Assembly (NCBI RefSeq): GCF_937958655.1
Contig: NZ_CALGNH010000007.1
Coordinates: forward strand, 1 to 56,502
Direction of reading: 5' to 3'
DNA: 56,502 bases
Origin: an uncultured Winogradskyella sp.
Lineage (GTDB): Bacteria; Bacteroidota; Bacteroidia; Flavobacteriales; Flavobacteriaceae
In this document: positions 17,036 to 24,761 of the stretch, one piece after another
Position numbering within the stretch: the stretch's first letter is position 1
Layout of the letters: the number at the start of each line of letters is the position of its first letter
The notes under the pieces: model-generated
Told to the model about the DNA's origin: nothing
The model's database searches: none
What the model saw: the letters and a program-made list of their open reading frames with translations, nothing else
Program-made: the position numbers and the translations under genes

Positions 17036-18484
17036 TTGGAATATATTAAGAATCATATCTGGCAGATTTTAATAGGGCTAAACTATGTTTTGGCCCTTTC
17101 TGCTGTTTTAACCATATTATTTAAAAAACTTAACCCAACAAAGACCTTAAGTTATATTATTGCACTATTAGTACTACCCTTTGTTGGTTTAATATTCTAT
17201 TATCTATTTGGTTTAGAATACCGAAAAACAAAAATATTTAATCGTAAAAATGTTTTAAATCAGTCGGTTGTAAAAAAAATTCAGGATGCGTTAGAACTTA
17301 ATAAAAAAGCCATTAATAAAGTTGATGATTTATTAAATGAAAAATCAAAGCTAATTGCACTGCTTTACAATAATGAGAATTCAAAAATGAGCATTAATAA
17401 TGATGTAAAACTCATAAAAGATGGTGATGAAAAATTTAAATTACTCTTTAAAGATCTTAGCAATGCTGAGCATCATATTCACTTAGAATATTTTATTGTA
17501 AGGGATGACAACATAGGAACTGAACTATTAGAGATATTATGCAGAAAAGCTAAAGATGGTGTGCAAGTTAGAGTGGTTATAGATGATGTAGGGAGTAGCA
17601 TTTCGTCACGCATGAAAACTAAACTTAACAAAGCAGGTGTAGACATGCATTCATTTATGCCAGTTTTATTTTCCAATACAACGGGTAAAATGAATTACCG
17701 AGACCATAGGAAAATAGTAGTTATAGATGGTAAGATTGGTTATATTGGTGGTATAAATATTTCAGACGATTATGTGAATGCAAATAATAAGCGGTATTGG
17801 CGAGATACGCATTTGCGAGTGGTTGGTGAGGCTGTACAACATTTGCAAATACTGTTTTTTACATCATTTGATTTTGCTGCTAATACCGAATTAAAAATTT
17901 CAAAACTCTTTTTTCCCGATCAAAACATTAAGCATCAAACTCCAGTACAAATTGCAGCAAGTGGCCCAGATACAGATTGGTCTAATATTATGGAAGCTTT
18001 TTTTGTAGCCATTACCAATGCTGAGTCCACTATATACATTACAACCCCTTATTTTATTCCTAATGATGAAATTATTACCGCCTTAAAAGTGGCTTCTCGA
18101 AGTAATGTTGAAGTTAAAATTATTGTTCCTAAAAAGTCGGACTCTTGGGTGGCCGAATATGCAACCAACTCATATATAGGGCAACTCTTAGAGGCTGGTG
18201 TTGAAGTCTATCAATATAACAAAGGGTTTATCCATGCAAAAACCATGGTAGTGGACGGTGTTTTTGGTACAGTAGGAACTGCAAATATGGACTACAGAAG
18301 CTTTAATATTAATTTTGAAATTAATGCTTTGGTGTATGATAAAGCCTTTAGTAAAGATCTCACAGCTATGTTTAATGAAGATATTACCAATGCGGAGTTC
18401 ATTGATTATAACGACTGGAAACAACGTTCTAAAATCACTAAGTTTAAAGAAGCCGTTGCAAGATTAGCAGCACCCTTGTTATAA
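17036..18484 (+). CDS. cls: Cardiolipin synthase (phospholipase D family)
   Basis: 482 residues. Two N-terminal membrane helices (about residues 10-30 and 38-58) anchor the enzyme, which condenses two phosphatidylglycerols into cardiolipin. Both HKD catalytic motifs are present: YRDHRKIVVIDGKIGYIGG near residue 224 and FIHAKTMVVDGVFGTVGTAN near residue 400. The start is a TTG codon only 2 bp after the preceding stop; no in-frame ATG exists before the N-terminal helices, so TTG is required. This close spacing implies translational coupling with the lytic transglycosylase gene. Confidence 0.95.
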   Translation: MEYIKNHIWQILIGLNYVLALSAVLTILFKKLNPTKTLSYIIALLVLPFVGLIFYYLFGLEYRKTKIFNRKNVLNQSVVKKIQDALELNKKAINKVDDLLNEKSKLIALLYNNENSKMSINNDVKLIKDGDEKFKLLFKDLSNAEHHIHLEYFIVRDDNIGTELLEILCRKAKDGVQVRVVIDDVGSSISSRMKTKLNKAGVDMHSFMPVLFSNTTGKMNYRDHRKIVVIDGKIGYIGGINISDDYVNANNKRYWRDTHLRVVGEAVQHLQILFFTSFDFAANTELKISKLFFPDQNIKHQTPVQIAASGPDTDWSNIMEAFFVAITNAESTIYITTPYFIPNDEIITALKVASRSNVEVKIIVPKKSDSWVAEYATNSYIGQLLEAGVEVYQYNKGFIHAKTMVVDGVFGTVGTANMDYRSFNINFEINALVYDKAFSKDLTAMFNEDITNAEFIDYNDWKQRSKITKFKEAVARLAAPLL

Positions 18485-18485
18485 A

Positions 18486-19064
18486 TTACCGTCTACTTCT
18501 TCGGTTTTGTCTTGCAGAGGTTGGCTGTCCGTAATGTTGTTTTGGTATTGCGGCTTTTTTCATCTGTTGTTTCATCATTTTTATCTGGTCTGCAAGCATA
18601 TCGCGTTTGTCTAGTTTTTGGGCTTCTGCCAATAGTTTTTGTGCTTCTTGTTTTCTGCGCTTAGAAAATGCAATCCCAGCCAAGTTGAGTTTAGCCATTG
18701 CTAAATCATGATCCATAGATAAACCTAAATCTATAGCTTTTTTAAAGTGTTTTTCAGCCTCGTTCATATTGGTTTGCGAAACCATAATACCATTAAGGTA
18801 ACTGAGGTAGCCTTGCTGTTTTTTTACTAAAGCACCCTTAGGATTTTTAATTTTATCTAACCATTTTTTAGCACCTTCAAAATCTTGCTTTCTCAGTTTT
18901 AAAAATGCCAAAAGAATCATTTCGTTTTTAAAGTAAAAGAAAATAAATACTAAGGATAATAATAAATACATAATGCCATTACCGATATAACCTTGGATAA
19001 ACTGATATACGGCAAAGGCTATTATTAAACCTGCAAGAACTAATTTTATATTTTTATTGAACAT
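18486..19064 (-). CDS. Membrane protein with TPR-like region
   Basis: 192 residues from MFNKNIKLVLAGLIIAFAVY; an ATG nine codons upstream is less likely. Two membrane helices (about residues 6-24 and 28-46) precede a soluble helical part with TPR-like repeats (QGYLSYLNGIMVSQTNMNEA then EKHFKKAIDLGLSM; LAMAKLNLAGIAFSKRRKQE). The C-terminus is very basic (SARQNRRSRR). It faces the cardiolipin synthase gene with only 1 bp between their stops. A scaffold role is plausible, but nothing in the sequence names a partner. Confidence 0.75.
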   Translation of the reverse strand: MFNKNIKLVLAGLIIAFAVYQFIQGYIGNGIMYLLLSLVFIFFYFKNEMILLAFLKLRKQDFEGAKKWLDKIKNPKGALVKKQQGYLSYLNGIMVSQTNMNEAEKHFKKAIDLGLSMDHDLAMAKLNLAGIAFSKRRKQEAQKLLAEAQKLDKRDMLADQIKMMKQQMKKAAIPKQHYGQPTSARQNRRSRR

Positions 19065-19130
19065 AAAGGTGTTTAATTTAAAGGATGGCAAAGTTAATAA
19101 ATTTCTACAGAAATAATTTTATTTACAGAC

Positions 19131-19160
19131 TTGCTAAAGTAAAAACTTGTTGTATATTTG
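19131..19160 (+). promoter_or_regulatory. Promoter of rpmH (TTG-N19-TAnnTTTG)
   Basis: TTG at 19131-19133 and TATATTTG at 19153-19160, spacer 19 nt. The start codon of rpmH follows after a leader of roughly 55 nt. Confidence 0.72.
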
Positions 19161-19222
19161 CACGCAGTTTTGAGATAGCTACAAAACATAACTTTACAAT
19201 AAAGACTTTAAAAAGATAAGAC

Positions 19223-19384
19223 ATGCCAAAAAGAACGTTTCAACCGTCAAAGCGAAAGAGAAGAAACAAGCACGGTTTTAGAGAAAGAATGGCTTCTGTA
19301 AACGGAAGAAAAGTTTTAGCACGTAGAAGAGCTAAAGGAAGAAAGAAATTGTCTGTATCTTCAGAATTAAGACATAAAAAATAA
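19223..19384 (+). CDS. rpmH: 50S ribosomal protein L34
   Basis: A 53-residue gene. The translation begins [20 protein letters not shown] and continues [20 protein letters not shown], the textbook L34 sequence, ending SELRHKK. Over one third of residues are Arg or Lys. It has its own promoter 63 nt upstream and a terminator directly after. The usual neighbour rnpA is not adjacent here, as carB follows instead. Confidence 0.98.
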   Translation: MPKRTFQPSKRKRRNKHGFRERMASVNGRKVLARRRAKGRKKLSVSSELRHKK

Positions 19385-19409
19385 TGATTAACAATTGTTA
19401 ATATTTTAG

Positions 19410-19438
19410 AGGTGTTACTTAGGTGTAACGCCTTTTTT
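19410..19438 (+). terminator. Terminator after rpmH
   Basis: AGGTGTTAC (19410-19418) pairs with GTAACGCCT (19425-19433) with one G-U pair and a 6-nt loop, followed by a run of T. A palindrome TTAACAATTGTTAA lies just before it at 19388-19401. Confidence 0.85.
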
Positions 19439-19482
19439 TATACCCTACTGATATTTATTTTTGCAATTCAAAAGAAAAACTC

Positions 19483-22338
19483 ATGCCAAAGAACAAAAAC
19501 ATTAAATCTATTTTACTTATAGGATCTGGTCCAATCGTTATAGGTCAGGCCTGTGAATTTGATTACTCAGGATCTCAAGCACTACGCTCGTTACGAGAAG
19601 ATGGGATAGAAACTATTCTCATCAACTCTAATCCTGCAACTATTATGACGGATCCGACAATGGCCGATCATGTTTATCTTCTACCCCTAAACACCAAATC
19701 TATAATTAAGATTCTTAAGGAGCATCCTCAAATTGATGCAGTTTTACCAACAATGGGTGGGCAAACAGCATTAAACCTTTGTATTGAAGCTGATGAAAAA
19801 GGCATTTGGAATGATTTTAATGTAGAAATCATTGGTGTAGATATCGATGCTATTAATATCACAGAAGATAGAGAGAAGTTTAGAGATTTAATGACAAAAA
19901 TTGGTGTTGGCATGGCACCACAAGAACCAGCGACGTCTTTTTTAAGAGGAAAAGAAATTGCGCAAGAGTTTGGTTTTCCGCTTTGTGTTAGAGCGTCTTT
20001 TACCTTAGGTGGCGCAGGAGCTTCTATTGTTTACGACGAAACAGAGTTTGATGAATCCTTAACGCGTGGTTTAGAGATTTCACCAATCCATGAGGTGATG
20101 ATTGATAAGGCACTATTGGGATGGAAAGAATACGAATTAGAGCTCTTACGAGATAAAAATGATAACGTTGTTATTATTTGTACAATAGAAAATATGGATC
20201 CTATGGGTATCCATACAGGAGATTCTATAACAGTTGCTCCTGCCATGACCTTGTCAGATAAAACCTTCCAAAAAATGCGAGATATGGCCATACATATGAT
20301 GCGCAGTATTGGTGATTTTGCAGGTGGTTGTAACGTACAATTTGCGGTAAGCCCAGATGAGGAAGAAAAAATTATTGCTATAGAGATAAACCCTCGTGTA
20401 TCGCGTTCATCAGCGTTAGCAAGTAAAGCAACGGGTTACCCAATTGCTAAAATTGCAGCAAAGTTGGCATTAGGTTACACATTAGATGAATTAAATAATC
20501 AAATTACAAAATCTACATCGGCTTTATTTGAGCCAACATTAGATTATGTTATTGTAAAAATACCACGCTGGAATTTTGATAAGTTTGAAGGCTCTGACAG
20601 AACATTAGGGCTTCAAATGAAGGCCGTGGGTGAAGTAATGGCTATTGGTCGTTCTTTCCAAGAAGCTTTACATAAAGCGACACAGTCTTTAGAGATAAAA
20701 AGAAATGGTTTAGGAGCAGATGGTAAAGGTTATAAGGATTATGATACCGTTATCAACAAACTTAAATATGCAAGTTGGGATCGTGTTTTTGCAATCTACG
20801 ATGCCATAGAAATTGGTATTCCATTAAGTAGAATTTTTGAGATCACAAAAATAGACATGTGGTTCTTAAAGCAATACGAAGAATTATTTCAATTACACAA
20901 AGAAATATCTACTTATGATATTGAAACCATCGATAGAGACTTATTATTAGAAGCCAAGCAAAAGGGCTATGGAGATAGACAAATAGCACACATGCTAGGC
21001 TGTTTAGAAAGTGAAGTGTATAATAAGCGTAGCGAATTAAATATTAATCGTGTTTATAAATTAGTAGATACTTGTGCTGCCGAATTTAAAGCGCAGACAC
21101 CTTACTACTATTCAACCTTTGAAAGTGAAATGGAAACTGCAGACGGAACAGTTTCTGTTGCCAATGAAAGTGAGGTTACCGATAAAAAGAAAATAATTGT
21201 ATTAGGCTCTGGTCCCAATAGAATAGGACAAGGTATTGAGTTTGATTACTGTTGTGTACATGGTGTTTTAGCAGCATCAGAATGTGGGTACGAAACTATA
21301 ATGATAAATTGTAACCCAGAGACCGTATCTACCGATTTTGATATTGCAGATAAGCTTTATTTTGAACCTGTATTCTGGGAACATATATATGATATTATTC
21401 AGCATGAAAAACCAGAAGGCGTTATTGTGCAATTAGGCGGGCAAACTGCTTTAAAGCTTGCTGAAAAATTAGAGCGCTATGGTGTTAAGATTATGGGCAC
21501 AAGTTTCCAAGCTCTAGATTTAGCAGAAGATAGAGGGAGTTTTTCAACATTACTAAAAGAAAATAATATTCCTTACCCAGAGTTTGATACGGCAGAAACT
21601 GCAGATGAGGCTTTAGCCATAGCAGACCGTTTAGATTTTCCAATCCTTGTAAGACCATCTTACGTACTTGGAGGACAAGGGATGAAGATTGTCATCAACA
21701 AACAAGAATTAGAAGAGCACGTTGTTGATTTATTACGTAAAATTCCTAATAATAAACTATTATTAGATCATTATTTAGATGGTGCTATTGAAGCAGAAGC
21801 CGATGCTATTTGCGATGCCGATGGTAATGTTTACATTATAGGTATTATGGAGCATATAGAGCCATGTGGTATTCACTCGGGCGATAGTAATGCCACCTTA
21901 CCTGCATTTAATCTTGGAGATTTGGTAATGCAGCAAATTATAGATCATACGCATACTATTGCTAGAGCATTAAATACGGTAGGTTTAATAAATATTCAGT
22001 TTGCTATTAAAGACGATACCGTTTACATTATTGAAGCTAACCCAAGAGCATCTCGTACGGTTCCATTTATTGCTAAGGCCTATAAAGAGCCGTATGTAAA
22101 TTATGCAACAAAAGTAATGCTTGGAGAAAATAAGGTTACTGACTTTAATTTTAATCCACAATTAGAGGGTTATGCTATTAAACAACCCGTATTTTCATTT
22201 AATAAATTCCCTAATGTGAATAAAAAATTAGGGCCAGAAATGAAGAGTACAGGTGAAAGTATATTATTTATAGATAGCTTAAAAGAGGATGAGTTTTATG
22301 ACTTATACTCTAGACGAAAAATGTATCTGAGTAAATAA
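19483..22338 (+). CDS. carB: Carbamoyl-phosphate synthase large subunit lacking the allosteric domain
   Basis: 951 residues. Two ATP-grasp halves are visible: the first opens SILLIGSGPIVIGQACEFDY and the second, near residue 565, KIIVLGSGPNRIGQGIEFDY. The enzyme makes carbamoyl phosphate for pyrimidines and arginine. The family is usually about 1,070 residues because of a C-terminal MGS-like domain that binds UMP or ornithine. Here the protein stops after GPEMKSTGESILFIDSLKED and YSRRKMYLSK, so that domain is absent, and the downstream bases contain no continuation. carA is not adjacent. A -7-like TATTTTTG sits at 19456-19463. Confidence 0.96.
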   Translation: MPKNKNIKSILLIGSGPIVIGQACEFDYSGSQALRSLREDGIETILINSNPATIMTDPTMADHVYLLPLNTKSIIKILKEHPQIDAVLPTMGGQTALNLCIEADEKGIWNDFNVEIIGVDIDAINITEDREKFRDLMTKIGVGMAPQEPATSFLRGKEIAQEFGFPLCVRASFTLGGAGASIVYDETEFDESLTRGLEISPIHEVMIDKALLGWKEYELELLRDKNDNVVIICTIENMDPMGIHTGDSITVAPAMTLSDKTFQKMRDMAIHMMRSIGDFAGGCNVQFAVSPDEEEKIIAIEINPRVSRSSALASKATGYPIAKIAAKLALGYTLDELNNQITKSTSALFEPTLDYVIVKIPRWNFDKFEGSDRTLGLQMKAVGEVMAIGRSFQEALHKATQSLEIKRNGLGADGKGYKDYDTVINKLKYASWDRVFAIYDAIEIGIPLSRIFEITKIDMWFLKQYEELFQLHKEISTYDIETIDRDLLLEAKQKGYGDRQIAHMLGCLESEVYNKRSELNINRVYKLVDTCAAEFKAQTPYYYSTFESEMETADGTVSVANESEVTDKKKIIVLGSGPNRIGQGIEFDYCCVHGVLAASECGYETIMINCNPETVSTDFDIADKLYFEPVFWEHIYDIIQHEKPEGVIVQLGGQTALKLAEKLERYGVKIMGTSFQALDLAEDRGSFSTLLKENNIPYPEFDTAETADEALAIADRLDFPILVRPSYVLGGQGMKIVINKQELEEHVVDLLRKIPNNKLLLDHYLDGAIEAEADAICDADGNVYIIGIMEHIEPCGIHSGDSNATLPAFNLGDLVMQQIIDHTHTIARALNTVGLINIQFAIKDDTVYIIEANPRASRTVPFIAKAYKEPYVNYATKVMLGENKVTDFNFNPQLEGYAIKQPVFSFNKFPNVNKKLGPEMKSTGESILFIDSLKEDEFYDLYSRRKMYLSK

Positions 22339-22414
22339 AAGGTACGGTTTATGATGTATTGTAAGTAAATCTCATTAAAATAGACTACCTTACTTCATTA
22401 AAAGATCTATGTTT

Positions 22415-23275
22415 ATGAAAACAATTTTACTTTTTTTAAGTTTTTTAATCACTACTGTTATGGTTGCTCAAATAGGCGCTAACCAGATAGATGATTTTCA
22501 AGACGGTACGACTCAAAACTGGCGTATAGGTAATGCGGCAAATGCAGCACAATCACCTATGAATATAGCAGATGCAGGACCTAATGGAGAAGGAGATAAT
22601 TGTCTTCAATATACCTCAACAGGTAGTGGAAACGTAGCGAGTAAAATGATTTTCTTTTCGCAAGGGCAGCAATGGAGTGGTAATTTTACATCTGAGACTA
22701 TAGGTAGTATAGATATGGATGTAAGAGTGCAAACCAATGATCTTAACCTTAGGTTAGCCATGCAAGGGAGTAATGGTACAAGGATATGCTCAACAAATCC
22801 AGTGGCTTTAAACGCTAATGGTATATGGACATCTATTAGTATTCCTGTTGACCCAGCTTCTTTTACTTTAATTAGTGGTACAGGAGATGTAGCGAGTGTT
22901 TTAGCTAATGTAACCACATTAAGAATTCTAAGTAGTAGTGCGCCTACTTGGCAAAATGCAGATATTATAGCATCAACGATACAAGTTGATAATGTTACTG
23001 CAAATTCTACCTTAAGTACTTCAGAATTATCTGTAAGTGATAACGATTTTGTGATTTCACCAAATCCAGCAACAAATAGAATAAATCTTACATTGAATAG
23101 TTTTAATGCTAGTCTAAATCTCGAAGTTTATGATGTCTTAGGAAAGCGTATCTACAAAGAATCTATAAATCGTTTAGAAACAAGTATTAATGTTTCTAAT
23201 TGGAAAAGTGGAGTATATTTAGTTAGGGTCTCTAATAATGAAACCATACAAACTAAACGTTTTATAAAGCAATAA
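22415..23275 (+). CDS. Secreted T9SS sorting-domain protein with beta-sandwich domain
   Basis: 286 residues from MKTILLFLSFLITTVMVAQI, a signal peptide. Residues about 20-200 form a beta-rich domain like the carbohydrate-binding/jelly-roll domains of Bacteroidota secreted proteins (DDFQDGTTQNWRIGNAANAA and GNFTSETIGSIDMDVRVQTN). The last about 75 residues, from ISPNPATNRINLTLNSF to VYLVRVSNNETIQTKRFIKQ, are a type A sorting domain for T9SS secretion. The sorting domain is almost the same as that of the gene at 23710. No active site is visible; a ligand-binding role is inference. Confidence 0.88.
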   Translation: MKTILLFLSFLITTVMVAQIGANQIDDFQDGTTQNWRIGNAANAAQSPMNIADAGPNGEGDNCLQYTSTGSGNVASKMIFFSQGQQWSGNFTSETIGSIDMDVRVQTNDLNLRLAMQGSNGTRICSTNPVALNANGIWTSISIPVDPASFTLISGTGDVASVLANVTTLRILSSSAPTWQNADIIASTIQVDNVTANSTLSTSELSVSDNDFVISPNPATNRINLTLNSFNASLNLEVYDVLGKRIYKESINRLETSINVSNWKSGVYLVRVSNNETIQTKRFIKQ

Positions 23276-23709
23276 CTTAATAATTTTAAGAAAAGCAACC
23301 TTTATTAGGTTACTCTTTTTAGTTTCACAAGTTTATAATTATGTTTTGTTTTACGACCATAAAGAAGTGTTTTTAAAACTGTTTTATTTCAATAGTATCA
23401 TTTAAACTAAGATCTGTTACTTTTCCCAACGCTCAGGCCATTTTTTCTAATGGTTTCCTAGGGCAAGCTAGGGGAGATAGTGGTAGCGGAGATATATTTT
23501 TTGGATTTAATTTAATAAGAGCATTTAGCTTGTAGAAATTATAGCGTATTTAATTTTTTTGTTGAAATAGTTTTTTTGTTGAATCGTTTGATATATGCTA
23601 TTTGCCAAATAATAAGGGCATATTTTGATGCGAAAAAGATAAAATTTTAATAAAACGTTTTCGATGTATTGATTTTTTTAATAAATTACGTTTCATTTAT
23701 CCCAAATCA
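23276..23709. other. Gene-poor stretch between two T9SS genes
   Basis: 434 bases without an intact gene. They hold the thioesterase remnant and, on plus, an open frame without a start (23377-23535) whose C-terminal reading GDSGSGDIFFGFNLIRAFSL followed by a stop looks like the last strand of a beta-barrel protein. The final 170 bases are very AT-rich and probably contain the promoter of the next gene, though no clean TAnnTTTG was found. Confidence 0.6.
23365..23430 (-). pseudogene. Remnant of an acyl-CoA thioesterase gene
   Basis: The plus-strand segment 23384-23411 matches 25 of 28 bases of 24345-24372 inside the intact thioesterase gene, and similarity extends on both sides with small indels. 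On the minus strand it reads LSLNDTIEIKQF and then a stop; the intact gene has LILNDNIEVKRFLKAI. The order (sorting domain on plus, thioesterase on minus) is the same as in the intact copy, so this looks like a decayed end of a local duplication. No start or remaining domain is left. Confidence 0.6.
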
Positions 23710-24039
23710 ATGAAAACAAAATTACTAGTTTTATTACTTTTTATAAGTGTATCTTTTAGTTTTGCGCAAAATACTACGACGCAAAATCAGCCAAAAGATG
23801 CGTTGAGTGAATTCAGCATTTCACCCAATCCAGCAAAAGATAAATTAAATCTTAAGTTGAATAGTTTTAGTGCTATTTTAAATCTCGAAGTTTATGATGT
23901 CCTAGGGAAGCGGATCTACAAAAAATCTATAAATCGTTTAGAAACAAGTATTGATGTTTCTAATTGGAAAAGTGGAGTCTATTTGGTAAGAGTCTCTAAC
24001 GATGAAACCACACAGACAAAACGTTTTATTAAGCAGTAG
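23710..24039 (+). CDS. Orphan T9SS sorting domain with signal peptide
   Basis: 109 residues: signal peptide MKTKLLVLLLFISVSFSFAQ, a spacer of about 15 residues (NTTTQNQPKDALSEF), then directly the sorting domain from ISPNPAKDKLNLKLNSF to YLVRVSNDETTQTKRFIKQ. There is no cargo domain. The sorting domain is nearly identical in DNA and protein to the end of the gene at 22415 (for example LEVYDVLGKRIYK and VSNWKSGVYLVRVSN in both), which points to a recent duplication. It could be a deletion product, a decoy substrate of the secretion system, or a source of new fusions. It is intact, with a proper start and stop. Confidence 0.82.
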   Translation: MKTKLLVLLLFISVSFSFAQNTTTQNQPKDALSEFSISPNPAKDKLNLKLNSFSAILNLEVYDVLGKRIYKKSINRLETSIDVSNWKSGVYLVRVSNDETTQTKRFIKQ

Positions 24040-24064
24040 CAAAATAATAAGTAATGCTATTAAA

Positions 24065-24197
24065 AGAGGCTGTCTAAAAAGTCGGTAAAACTACAAACAG
24101 TCAAATTGAACGTAGTTGAAATGATCTGGTAATCAAAATTTTAGATGTCTCGACTACGCTCTAAAAGACAGAAAACAATACGTTTCAGACATTCTCT
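24065..24197. mobile_element. MITE-like palindromic element, copy 2 (133 bp)
   Basis: 133 bp. The left end is AGAGGCTGTCTAAAAAG and the right end, reverse-complemented, is AGAGAATGTCTGAAACG. The interior has the repeat cores TTGAACGTAGTTGAAAT and, inverted, GTCTCGACTACGCTCTAAAA. It is the same length as the copy at 31900. It lies between two convergent genes and ends 7 bp before the stop of the thioesterase gene. No coding capacity. Confidence 0.75.
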
Positions 24198-24204
24198 TTT
24201 TGGT

Positions 24205-24750
24205 TTAATATTCTGGTAATTCTATTTTTACACGGTAGCCTTTTAATTCTTCGAGATAATCTTCTAAAGAAAAAGTGGTACTCTCAAACTCTAACTTTCG
24301 CTCACGCTTGGTTTTAATACGTTTAATCGCTTTTAAAAACCGTTTTACTTCAATATTATCATTTAAAATAAGCCCTGGGACTTCGGTAGATTTTCCATAA
24401 TCGTCTTTTGCAACCATGGTAAAATAAGACGAATTGCAATGTTTTATTTTACCAGTTTGAATATGTTCAGATTCAACTCTTATACCAATAACCATTGAGG
24501 TTTTACCAACAAAATTAACAGAAGCTTTCATGGTTACTAATTCACCAACTTCAATAGGGTTAATAAAATCTACAGTATCTACTGAGGCTGTAACACAATA
24601 GGTGCCAGAATGTTTAGACGCACAAGCAAAAGCAATTTGGTCCATTAGATTTAAAATATAACCTCCATGTATTTTACCACTAAAGTTAGAATGCGATGGT
24701 TGCATTAATTGCGAAATATTAACCCTCGAAGAATCTACAGTTTTGTACAT
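24205..24750 (-). CDS. Acyl-CoA thioesterase (hotdog fold)
   Basis: 181 residues from MYKTVDSSRVNISQLMQPSH. The hotdog signature HSNFSGKIHGGYILNLMDQIAFA contains the helix with the GKIHGG turn; SVDTVDFINPIEVGELVTMK and ASVNFVGKTSMVIGIRVESE follow, as in the YciA/BACH-type group that cleaves medium to long acyl-CoA. A C-terminal helical extension of about 45 residues (VKRFLKAIKRIKTKRERKLE and on) is charged. It sits 11 bp downstream of rmuC on the same strand, so the two may be cotranscribed. A degenerate partial copy lies at 23365. Confidence 0.92.
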   Translation of the reverse strand: MYKTVDSSRVNISQLMQPSHSNFSGKIHGGYILNLMDQIAFACASKHSGTYCVTASVDTVDFINPIEVGELVTMKASVNFVGKTSMVIGIRVESEHIQTGKIKHCNSSYFTMVAKDDYGKSTEVPGLILNDNIEVKRFLKAIKRIKTKRERKLEFESTTFSLEDYLEELKGYRVKIELPEY

Positions 24751-24761
24751 CATCTTTTATT

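Noticed and set aside
24065..24197. Intact insertion sequence
   Set aside because: The element is only 133 bp, has no coding capacity and shows no target-site duplication.
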